NCBI GenBank assembly: GCA_938023905.1
Contig: CALJCO010000081.1
Location: 1 to 21,096, forward strand
Origin: an uncultured Collinsella sp.
GTDB lineage: Bacteria; Actinomycetota; Coriobacteriia; Coriobacteriales; Coriobacteriaceae
Length of the DNA: 21,096 bases
Direction of reading: 5' to 3'
Shown: positions 14,409 through 21,096 of the stretch, piece by piece
Layout of the letters: every line of letters starts with the position of its first letter
Position numbering within the stretch: position 1 is the stretch's first letter
Made by a program: the position numbers and the translations under genes
The notes under the pieces: generated by a model
What the model saw: only the letters and a program-made list of their open reading frames with translations
What the model was told of the DNA's origin: nothing
The model's database searches: none

Positions 14409-15329
14409 CTACACGCGCAGGTAGCGGCGCATGGCGATGGCAGAACCAAAGAGACCGATAATCACGCCGACCAGAATCAGCGCAGCATAGGTCACCAGGT
14501 AGTACTGCATCGGCAGGGCAAACGACATCCAGCCGATGCTCTCCTGCAAACGCGGAATCATCAGATTGCGCAGCAGCTCCAGAACGCCGATGGAAAGCAG
14601 CGAGCCCAAAATGGCCTGCAGTACGCCCTCGGTGATAAACGGGCCGCGAATGAAGCCGTTGCTGGCGCCGACCAGACGCATAATCGCAATCTCACGACGA
14701 CGCGCCGTGATGGACAGGCGAATCGTGTTGTTGATGAAGATGAATGCGATAAAGGTCAAAAGGCCAACGAGCACCACGGCGGCGATGCGGATGTAGTTGG
14801 TCACCTGGAACAGGCGGCTCACTTCCTCCTGGCCGTACAGCACGCTCGCGTTGACGTCGCCGTCATCCGCGATCTTCTGGAAGTCGGCGTTCTTCTTGAG
14901 CTTCTGGGCCGTGCTCTCGACCTTGGACGGATCGTCCATCTCAATTGCAAACGAAGCCGGCAGCGGGTTCTGGCCATCGAGCGCGCTCATGGTGGCGTCG
15001 GCGTTGCCCGACATCTTGCTCGTATACTCGGCCAGCGCGTCGTCCTTGTCCTTGTACGTCACGGACTTGACGTTGCTCCACGTCTTGAGCTCAGCCTCAA
15101 AGGCCTGAACATCTGCCTGGTCGGCGTCATCGCTAATAAAGGCGTTGATGACGACCTGATCCTCGACGGTGCCGATCACGGAGTTCAGCATCGCGGAGCC
15201 CATGATGAACAGGCCGATGATAAACAGCGAAAGGAAGATCGTGATGACGGCGCCGAGCGAGGTAGTCCAGTTACGGAAGAAGTGACTGATTGCCTCTTTG
15301 AAGGAGTAGCCCACGTTAGTTGGTGCCAT
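14409..15329 (-). CDS. ftsX: Cell division protein FtsX
   Basis: The 306-residue membrane protein is the permease-like partner of FtsE. It has a cytoplasmic start, a first membrane helix (about 24-46), an extracellular domain (about 47-177), and three further helices (about 180-200, 231-253, 277-298) with ITARRREIAIMRLVGAS after the second, the usual FtsX loop. FtsEX couples ATP hydrolysis to activation of peptidoglycan hydrolases at the septum; no such hydrolase gene is adjacent here. The start overlaps the ftsE stop by 14 bases, so translation is probably coupled. The ATG has GGGGAGG 11 bases upstream, inside ftsE. Confidence 0.96.
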   Translation of the reverse strand: MAPTNVGYSFKEAISHFFRNWTTSLGAVITIFLSLFIIGLFIMGSAMLNSVIGTVEDQVVINAFISDDADQADVQAFEAELKTWSNVKSVTYKDKDDALAEYTSKMSGNADATMSALDGQNPLPASFAIEMDDPSKVESTAQKLKKNADFQKIADDGDVNASVLYGQEEVSRLFQVTNYIRIAAVVLVGLLTFIAFIFINNTIRLSITARRREIAIMRLVGASNGFIRGPFITEGVLQAILGSLLSIGVLELLRNLMIPRLQESIGWMSFALPMQYYLVTYAALILVGVIIGLFGSAIAMRRYLRV

Positions 15330-16549
15330 AGTTGCCGTAACCTCCCCTCTCCTGGTCGCGGATAACGTGGCCGCCCTCGAGGGCGATCACGCGACGGTGC
15401 ATGCTATCGACCATCTCGCGGTCGTGCGTGGCGACGATCACGGTGGTGCCGGTGCGGTTAATACGCTCGAGCAGCTTCATGATGCCCAGCGAGATCGCCG
15501 GGTCGAGGTTACCCGTGGGCTCGTCGCAGATCAGCAGCGGCGGACGGTTGACCATAGCGCGGGCGACGGCGACGCGCTGCTGCTCGCCACCGGAAAGCTG
15601 GTCGGGCAGCGAGTCCATCTGATCGGCCAGACCGACCAGACGCAGCACCTCCGGCACCTGGCTGCGAATGACGCCCTTGGGCTTGCCGATGCACTGCAGA
15701 GCAAACGCCACGTTTTCGTAGGCGGTTTTTTGCGGCAGGAGCTTAAAGTCCTGGAACACGGCGCCAATCTGGCGGCGCAGGAACGGAACCTTGCGGTTCT
15801 TGATCTTCATGAGGTCCTGACCGGCAACCAGGATGCGACCGCTCGTCGGCTTGACGTCGCGGTTGAGCGTCGACAGCAGCGTGGTTGAGCAGGGTGGTCT
15901 TACCCGAGCCGGAGTGACCGACCAGGAAGACGAACTCGCCCGGATAGATCTCGATGTTGATGTCGTCGAGTGCAGGCTTGTTGGGCTGTGCCGGATAGAT
16001 CTTGGTGACATGCTCCATAAGGATGACGGGCTCGACACCGGCCTGCTTGGCCATCTTCTTGCGGCTGGCCTGCGGATCGATGGGCGCAAACACCGACGTA
16101 AAATCGGGGTTGTTGAGCGCGTTATCGAGGCTTGCGACCTCGGCTGCCTGATCGCTCTCGACCACCGGGGCAGCAGGCTGCGTGGGATCGGGAATAGCGG
16201 CAAAGAGGCCGGACTGCGCAGGCTGAGGAGCCGGTGTCGCAGGGGCCATGGGGTCGGGAATGCCGGCCATGGTAGGCTGCGGCGTGGCAGCGCCAGCCTG
16301 AGGCTGCTCCACGCGAGCGGTCACGGCCTGAACGGGCTCAAAACCCGCCGTGCCGGAAAGCGCGACATCGCTGGTGGGATTGTAGGCAAAGGGATCGGAT
16401 GCCGGCTGTGCCTGATCTGCCGGCTGAGCGGGGGCCTGAGCAACAAGCTGGCCCTCTGAATCCGGAGTGGCGAAACGACTGCCCTGGACGCCTGTCTGCG
16501 TCTTGGGGGCATCATCGCCCGCACCGGAGGTACGGAAGTGGTTACCCAC
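15316..16549 (-). CDS. ftsE: Cell division ATP-binding protein FtsE with long N-terminal extension; frameshifted as sequenced
   Basis: The gene encodes the ATPase of FtsEX. Residues 1 to about 170 are a Pro/Ala/Gln-rich, probably disordered extension, then the ABC domain starts at VILMEHVTKIYP. Walker A is GHSGSGKT (211-218). After this the frame is broken by a 13-nt imperfect duplication (15874-15899). The rest follows in the next frame: Q-loop AVFQDFKLLPQ, signature LSGGEQQRV, Walker B LLICDEPTGNLD and switch histidine VATHD. Removing 13 nt gives a continuous 406-residue protein with normal spacing after Walker A. The start is GTG with AAGGAG five bases upstream, so the extension appears to be translated. 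The break may be a sequence or assembly error, since the rest is intact and ftsX overlaps the end. Confidence 0.9.
15874..15899. repeat. 13-nt imperfect tandem duplication breaking ftsE
   Basis: Two adjacent 13-mers (15874-15886 and 15887-15899) match at ten of 13 positions. Read in ftsE, both encode the same residues (Lys-Thr-Thr-Leu-Leu), and all three differences are synonymous third-codon positions. This is unlike simple slippage and suggests two diverged alleles joined with an unremoved overlap. Confidence 0.8.
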
Positions 16550-16652
16550 TGGTGCTCCTTATCGTCGTGCGTTTAAACTACATGAGCGCTTTGTATTTTA
16601 GCAGCATTAGCTTTGCTGCACATAAGAAGCATGGCGGGGTTTGGGTCTCACC

Positions 16653-16780
16653 GGCCGGGCGCAGGGTTACCTCCCAAATCGTCCTCGCGCATGGCCGGCA
16701 TTTGTCCTGCTCCTGCGGAGCTGCGGACAAACGCCGGCCTGCGCTGCGGAAAGATTTGGGAGGTAACCCTGCGCCCGGCC
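16653..16780. repeat. Giant hairpin element with perfect 28-bp arms
   Basis: The arms at 16653-16680 and 16753-16780 are perfect inverted copies over 28 bases (left arm starts GGCCGGGCGCAGGG). Inside is a second stem, 16693-16707 with 16725-16739, pairing at 14 of 15 positions, and a small GCTCC/GGAGC stem at the tip. There is no open reading frame typical of a transposase, so it may be a REP/MITE-like non-autonomous element or a structured RNA. No second copy is in the window. Confidence 0.75.
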
Positions 16781-16920
16781 TGCGGCTACTATGGGGCCGA
16801 CGCACCAACTTGAGATGCTGCGCATACAAAATTGGAAGGGTCTGAATTGCACTTTGCTGGGATGGGCTCGTTTCCCCATGGGAACTTTGCTTGGCAGGAC
16901 TCTAATTTAAATTCAGCATA

Positions 16921-16953
16921 AACAGGGGCGCCCTCTTTGAGGACGCCCCTGTT
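16921..16953 (-). terminator. Terminator after the transketolase genes
   Basis: AACAGGGGCG with the next five bases (16921-16935) pairs with 16939-16953 at 14 of 15 positions around a three-base loop. It lies 46 bases after the stop of the C-terminal transketolase gene. The T-tail is weak, but the stem is very stable. Confidence 0.75.
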
Positions 16954-16999
16954 CTGGCTTGTTTGCGGTTGTCGACGCGATACTTTGCCTCGTCTTGCC

Positions 17000-17941
17000 T
17001 TATGCCAAGAACTCCTTGGTGGTCGCCACGATGTTGGCGGCGTCCAGGCCGTACTTGTGCAGGAGCTCGGCACCCGGGCCGGACTCGCCGAAGGTGTCGT
17101 TGACGCCAATCTTCTTGAGCGGCGTCGGGCACTGCTCACACAGAACGTCGGCAACGGCGCTGCCCAGGCCACCGATCACGGAGTGCTCCTCGACGGTCAC
17201 GACGTGACCGGTCTTGGTGGCGCTCTTGACGATCAGGTCGGCGTCGATGGGCTTGATGGTGTGCATGTTGATGACCTCGGCATCGATGCCCTCGGCAGCG
17301 AGCTGCTCGGCGGCCTCGAGGGCCTCGCCGACCATTAGGCCGCAGGCGATGATGGTGACGTCGGTGCCCTCGCGCATGACGATGCCCTTGCCTACCTCGA
17401 ACTTGTAGGTCTCGGGGTCGTTGATGACCGGCGAGGCCAGACGGGCAAAGCGCATGTACACGGGGCCGTCGCACTCGTAGGCGGCGCACGTCACGGCACG
17501 AGCCTCCACGTCGTCGGCGGGAACGATAACGGTCATGCCGGGGATGACGCGCATGAGGGCGATATCCTCGCAGCACTGGTGCGTGGCGCCGTCCTCGCCC
17601 ACCGAGATACCGGCGTGCGTGGCACCGATCTTAACGTTAAGGTGCGGATAGCCGATGGAGTTGCGGACCTGCTCAAAGGCGCGGCCAGCGGCAAACATGG
17701 CAAAGGTGCTCGCAAAAGCAACGCGGCCGGTGGTCGCGATACCGGCGGCAACACCCATCAGATTGCTCTCGGCAATGCCCACATCGAAGAAGCGGTCGGG
17801 GCAGGCTGCCTTAAACTTGCCGGTCTGCGTGGCGGCGGCCAGGTCGGCATCGAGGACCACAAAGTCATCGTGCTCGTTGGCGAGCTCGACGAGGGCCTCA
17901 CCGTAGCTTACGCGCGTGGCGATTTTCTTGACGTCTGCCAT
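17000..17941 (-). CDS. Transketolase, C-terminal subunit
   Basis: The 313-residue protein carries the pyrimidine-binding and C-terminal domains of a split transketolase. It starts MADVKKIATRVSYGEALVEL, then DADLAAATQTGKFK, FFDVGIAESNLMGVAAGIA (with the glutamate that activates the thiamine ring), GATHAGISVGEDGATHQ, and a C-terminal domain with VVTVEEHSVIGGLG. With the N-terminal subunit it moves two-carbon units between sugar phosphates in the pentose phosphate pathway. The ATG begins one base after the stop of the upstream subunit gene, with GGAG upstream, so the two are translationally coupled. A DXS-like function is unlikely because the split and length are typical of transketolase pairs. 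Confidence 0.95.
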   Translation of the reverse strand: MADVKKIATRVSYGEALVELANEHDDFVVLDADLAAATQTGKFKAACPDRFFDVGIAESNLMGVAAGIATTGRVAFASTFAMFAAGRAFEQVRNSIGYPHLNVKIGATHAGISVGEDGATHQCCEDIALMRVIPGMTVIVPADDVEARAVTCAAYECDGPVYMRFARLASPVINDPETYKFEVGKGIVMREGTDVTIIACGLMVGEALEAAEQLAAEGIDAEVINMHTIKPIDADLIVKSATKTGHVVTVEEHSVIGGLGSAVADVLCEQCPTPLKKIGVNDTFGESGPGAELLHKYGLDAANIVATTKEFLA

Positions 17942-17942
17942 C

Positions 17943-18773
17943 CTAGAGCTCCTCTCCGGCGGCCGTGAGCTCTGCCATGGCCTGCTCAAACTGTTCATCG
18001 TTGGGGGCCTTGCCGTGCCAACCCACCTGGTTCTCCATAAAGGAAACGCCCTTGCCCTTGGTGGTCTCGGCGATGATGGCGGTCGGCTGACCCTTGGTGG
18101 CGCGGGCCTCGGCAAAGGCGGCGCGGATCTGATCGAAATCGTTGCCGTCGGCGAGCTCCACCACGTGGAACTTGAAGGCGCGGAACTTGTCGGCGAGCGG
18201 CATGGGGTCGTTGACCTCCTCGACGGGGCCGTCGATCTGCAGGCCGTTGTGGTCGACGATCACGCAGAGGTTGTCAAGCTGCTGGTTGCCGGCAAACATG
18301 GCGGCCTCCCAAACCTGGCCCTCCTCGCTCTCGCCGTCGCCCAGCAGGGCGTAGGTGCGATAGTCGTCGCCCCAGTGCTTGGCGGCAACGGCCATGCCCA
18401 CGGCGGCGGAGATGCCCTGGCCGAGCGAACCGGTGGACATATCGACGCCCGGGGTGTCGTTCATGTTGGGGTGACCCTGCAGGTGGCTGCCGATGTGGCG
18501 CAGCGTCTCGAGATCCTCCTTGGGGAAGAATCCGCGCTCGGCAAGCACAGCGTACAGACCAGGCGCGCAATGACCCTTGGAAAGCACGAAGCGATCGCGG
18601 TCGGCCTTGCGGGGGTCGGCCGGGTCGACGTTCATTTCCTCAAAGTACAGATAGGTCATGATGTCGGCAGCGCCGAGCGAACCGCCCGGATGGCCGGACT
18701 TGGCAGCGTGCACGCCGGTGACGATGCCCTTCCTTACCTCGTTGGCAACCTTTTTGAGCTCTTCGTCGCTCAT
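17943..18773 (-). CDS. Transketolase, N-terminal subunit
   Basis: The 276-residue protein is the thiamine-diphosphate-binding half of a split transketolase. It has KSGHPGGSLGAADIMTYLYF, the RDRFVLSKGHCAPGLYAVL segment, GSLGQGISAAVGMAVA, the cofactor motif GDGESEEGQVWEAAM followed by DHNGLQIDG, and TTKGKGVSFME near the end. These are the standard substrate- and cofactor-binding motifs. The ATG follows AAGGAAGG. It is the first gene of a two-gene operon ending at the terminator at 16921-16953. The 208-nt gap upstream is AT-rich and probably holds the promoter, but no single pair of boxes stands out. Confidence 0.95.
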   Translation of the reverse strand: MSDEELKKVANEVRKGIVTGVHAAKSGHPGGSLGAADIMTYLYFEEMNVDPADPRKADRDRFVLSKGHCAPGLYAVLAERGFFPKEDLETLRHIGSHLQGHPNMNDTPGVDMSTGSLGQGISAAVGMAVAAKHWGDDYRTYALLGDGESEEGQVWEAAMFAGNQQLDNLCVIVDHNGLQIDGPVEEVNDPMPLADKFRAFKFHVVELADGNDFDQIRAAFAEARATKGQPTAIIAETTKGKGVSFMENQVGWHGKAPNDEQFEQAMAELTAAGEEL

Positions 18774-18981
18774 TGTGCCTTCCTTTCATCCTCTTAAGAC
18801 AAGATGCGCACGGCACGGAAAGGTAGTCCCAACACAGCCGCGATGCACGTACGTCATTCATTATGCTGGAAACTGGAAGCTTTACCAGAGTATTTATCAT
18901 TATTTGAACAATTGAGCAGGCAGAACCGCTGATGAAACGGTTTATCAATGTGAACGTCTTTTGGATGGAACGCAGTCGGCC

Positions 18982-19872
18982 CTACGCGTTAATGTCCTTG
19001 AATCCCTCACCGAAGGTTTCCGTAACGTCGGCGACCGTCACAATGGCGTGAGGATCGCGCTCGCGCACGATCGTTTTGAGGGTGTTGAGCTCGCGGCGGC
19101 TCACAATGACCATGATCACCGGCTTCTCGGCACCCGAGTACATGCCGGTCGCCCTAAACTTGGTGCAGCCGCGGCCCAGGCCATACATGATGTCGGCCGC
19201 GATATCGGGAAACTTGTCCGAGATGATGAGCACCATACGGCGCCTGTTGCCACCGTCGACCACGGCATCGATCACGTAGCCGCTAATGACCATCGAAAGG
19301 CCCGCATACAGCGCGTTTTCGACCGAAAAGACCGGGGCCGACAGCGCGCACACGGCAACATCGATCGCCATGACGGTCGAGCCAACCGGCAGCGATGTGT
19401 TGCGCGAGATGATCTGGCCGATCGTGTCAGAGCCGCCAGTGTTGGCACCGGCGCGCAACACCATGCCATACCCGATGCCCGTGATAATGCCGCCCCACAT
19501 AGCGGGCAGCATCAGGTCGGCATGTGCCAGCGGCGCCACAAACGGAGCGAACAGGTCGGTGAAAAAACCCAGCAGCACAAAACCGGTCGCCGTCTGCACC
19601 ACGTAGAACATGCCACCCTCGCGCATAACAACCAGCAGCAGCAAGGCATTCATCACGATGGTCTGGATACCGACGGGAAGCGATATGCCATGCGAGGCGC
19701 CGACCGCCTGAATAATGGTGGCAAGGCCTGTGACGCCGCCGGCGGCAAGGCCGTTGGGGATCAAAAACAAGTCTGTCGCGATAGCTGCCAGGGCGCAGCC
19801 AAACATAATCTTGGGCAAGTCATGAAAGAAGTTCATCGAAAGAATGCGCTTGATGTCCAGACGATATGCCAT
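18982..19872 (-). CDS. YitT family (DUF161/DUF2179) membrane protein
   Basis: The 296-residue protein has several predicted membrane helices in residues about 20-205 (for example MFGCALAAIATDLFLIPNGL and VLLGFFTDLFAPFVAPLA), and the glycine-rich segment AGANTGGSDTIGQI. A soluble C-terminal DUF2179 domain (about 212-290) ends TETFGEGF. This is the standard architecture of YitT-family proteins, whose transport or signalling role is not established. The ATG follows GAGGGAGG (SD core 19877-19882). A terminator T-run ends two bases before that site, so its own promoter must lie upstream of the terminator or within it. A longer start 24 bases upstream would overlap the terminator. Confidence 0.88.
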   Translation of the reverse strand: MAYRLDIKRILSMNFFHDLPKIMFGCALAAIATDLFLIPNGLAAGGVTGLATIIQAVGASHGISLPVGIQTIVMNALLLLVVMREGGMFYVVQTATGFVLLGFFTDLFAPFVAPLAHADLMLPAMWGGIITGIGYGMVLRAGANTGGSDTIGQIISRNTSLPVGSTVMAIDVAVCALSAPVFSVENALYAGLSMVISGYVIDAVVDGGNRRRMVLIISDKFPDIAADIMYGLGRGCTKFRATGMYSGAEKPVIMVIVSRRELNTLKTIVRERDPHAIVTVADVTETFGEGFKDINA

Positions 19873-19884
19873 GCTGCCTCCCTC

Positions 19885-19913
19885 AAAAAAGCGCACCCAA
19901 ACGAGTGCGCTTT
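19885..19913 (-). terminator. Intrinsic terminator between prfB and the YitT-family gene
   Basis: AAAGCGCAC (19888-19896) pairs perfectly with GTGCGCTTT (19905-19913) around eight bases. On the minus strand it runs into six T, and the ribosome binding site of the next gene follows two bases later. It terminates prfB and may also act as an attenuator for the YitT gene. Confidence 0.82.
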
Positions 19914-20002
19914 GAACTTCTTGCTGTATTCGATTCTACCGATTCACCGGGCAAATACCACCCCTGCGCAGTGTTTGCATCGACCCGGAGCCAATCATGT
20001 GC

Positions 20003-21096
20003 CTAGGCAGACGATGCTTCCGCATCGGCGTTGCCGGTTGCCCAACGATGGTAGCCGATCACAAACGGATCCAGATCGCCATCGTCGAGAACGGCCTCGA
20101 CGTTGCTGGTCTCCACGCCCGTGCGCAGGTCCTTGACCATCTGATACGGGTAGAGCACGTAGCTGCGAATCTGGTTGCCAAAACCGATCGTGGTCTTGGG
20201 CCCGCGAATCTCATCCAGGGCCTCGGCGCGCTTCTCGAGCTCGATCTCGTACAGACGGGCCTTGAGAATCTGCATGCACGCGGCCTTGTTTTGAATCTGG
20301 CTGCGCTCGTTTTGGCAAGTGACAACGATGCCGCTGGGAAAATGCGTCACGCGTACGGCAGAGTCGGTGGTGTTGACGCCCTGGCCGCCCGGACCGCTCG
20401 CGTGATACACGTCCACGCGGATATCGTCGGGACTGATCTCGATGTCGATATCGTCAGGCAACACGGGAATGACCTCGACGCCGGCAAACGTGGTCTGGCG
20501 GCGCTTCTTATCATCGGTGGGGCTGATGCGTACCAGGCGGTGAACGCCGGCCTCGGCGCGCAGCATGCCAAACGCGTCCTTGCCCTCGACGGTAAAGGTC
20601 GCACGGTCGATGCCGATGACCTCAGCCGCGGGGCAGTCGTTAATGGTGACCTTCCAGCCGCGACGCTGGCAGTACTTCATGTACATCTTAAAGAGCATGA
20701 AGGTCCAGTCCTGTGCCTCCAGGCCACCCTGTCCGGGCTTGATGGTCACAATCGCGTCGCCGTGATCGAACTCACCGGTAAACCAGCTCGAAAGCTCGAG
20801 CTCGTCGATAGCGCGGGCCAGGCGTTCTGCCGTAGCGGCAGCCTCCTCGCGCAATGCGGCGGCATCGGGGTCGTCGCCCATCTCCTCGGCAAGCTCCAGC
20901 GCCGCGCGGGCGTCAGATAGCTCGCCGCGCGCGGTATCCACGGCAGCGATATCTTCCTTGGCGCGAGCGATCTCCTCCATGGTGGCGCGAGCGGCGTCGG
21001 CGTCATCCCAAAAGCCGGGGGCCACGCTTTTTGCCTCGAGCTCGGTCACGCGCGTGCGCTTCTCGTCCAAATGAAGATACGACTCGACCTCGCCGA
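20003..21096 (-). CDS. prfB: Peptide chain release factor 2 (partial, start outside window)
   Basis: The frame is open to the right edge, so only the start is missing. The protein has the RF2 helical N-terminal domain (LEAKSVAPGFWDDADAARAT), the GGQ peptidyl-hydrolysis motif in GPGGQGVNTTDSAVR, and SQIQNK and RTGVETSN near the end. The stop-codon-recognition tripeptide, SPF in E. coli RF2, reads SPT here (20516-20524), and the nearby His of E. coli is Gln. At the position of the programmed frameshift in E. coli (TATCTTTGAC) this gene reads TATCTTCATTTG with no in-frame stop. The gene ends with TAG, which is normally an RF1 codon. A terminator follows. Confidence 0.93.
   Translation of the reverse strand, partial: GEVESYLHLDEKRTRVTELEAKSVAPGFWDDADAARATMEEIARAKEDIAAVDTARGELSDARAALELAEEMGDDPDAAALREEAAATAERLARAIDELELSSWFTGEFDHGDAIVTIKPGQGGLEAQDWTFMLFKMYMKYCQRRGWKVTINDCPAAEVIGIDRATFTVEGKDAFGMLRAEAGVHRLVRISPTDDKKRRQTTFAGVEVIPVLPDDIDIEISPDDIRVDVYHASGPGGQGVNTTDSAVRVTHFPSGIVVTCQNERSQIQNKAACMQILKARLYEIELEKRAEALDEIRGPKTTIGFGNQIRSYVLYPYQMVKDLRTGVETSNVEAVLDDGDLDPFVIGYHRWATGNADAEASSA

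Larger units (their letters stand above)
16550..16999. other. Intergenic region between ftsE and the transketolase genes
   Basis: This 450-nt gap holds a 128-nt giant hairpin (16653-16780), the transketolase terminator (16921-16953), and otherwise no supported gene. The short open frames over the hairpin are products of its symmetry. A promoter for ftsE is expected in 16560-16650, but I could not pick one with confidence. Confidence 0.6.

Noticed and set aside
15874..15899. Programmed ribosomal frameshift in ftsE
   Set aside because: There is no slippery sequence or nearby stop typical of programmed frameshifting, and without the duplication the frame is continuous; a 13-nt skip is not a known recoding mode here.
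18928..18949. Terminator after the YitT-family gene
   Set aside because: The small AACCG/CGGTT stem is only five base pairs and lacks a T-run.
18961..20136. A 391-codon plus-strand open frame opposite the YitT-family gene
   Set aside because: It is antisense to a gene with recognisable domains and a good ribosome binding site; the translated product has no recognisable motif.

Overview
The window is a dense, G+C-rich stretch of bacterial chromosome in which almost everything is read from the minus strand. Gene content (split transketolase, an actinobacterial-looking RF2 with no in-frame frameshift stop, a serine recombinase, a MurNAc PTS operon, FtsE/FtsX) suggests a gut-type Actinomycetota of the Coriobacteriia, perhaps Collinsella. 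That placement is an inference from gene content and style, not from any search.

Left part (1-5000): the 5' end of glutamate synthase gltB (minus, cut by the window edge), a regulatory-looking gap, a plus-strand NRAMP metal transporter (mntH), then a minus-strand pair of flavin reductase and a very short rubredoxin, a TPR-protein/smpB pair, and a tRNA-Gln/tRNA-Glu operon with visible promoter and terminator.

Middle (5000-12100): a plus-strand hypothetical gene, two 46-nt hairpin units, an ArsC/Spx-family protein, then a MurNAc salvage operon read murR-murQ-murP-(terminator)-mupG. Together its products would import and phosphorylate MurNAc or MurNAc-GlcNAc, split the disaccharide phosphate, and remove the lactyl ether to give GlcNAc-6P. 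Next come a VanZ-like membrane protein and a lone serine recombinase with a palindromic site just upstream.

Right part (12100-21096): RNase R, FtsX, FtsE, a two-subunit transketolase, a YitT-family membrane protein and RF2 (prfB, start cut off by the window edge). Read in the direction of transcription, prfB, ftsE, ftsX, rnr and smpB keep an order resembling the common prfB-ftsEX-smpB neighbourhood, with other genes between them.

Most notable points: (1) ftsE is frameshifted in the Walker A region by a 13-nt imperfect tandem duplication whose two copies differ only at synonymous third positions, which looks like a join of two alleles; (2) FtsE carries an unusual Pro/Ala/Gln-rich N-terminal extension of about 170 residues; (3) RF2 has SPT instead of the SPF stop-codon-recognition tripeptide, in a window where 12 of 20 visible stops are TAG; (4) several strong palindromic intergenic elements are unexplained by the genes; (5) two intrinsic terminators abut the ribosome binding site of the next gene (mupG and yitT).
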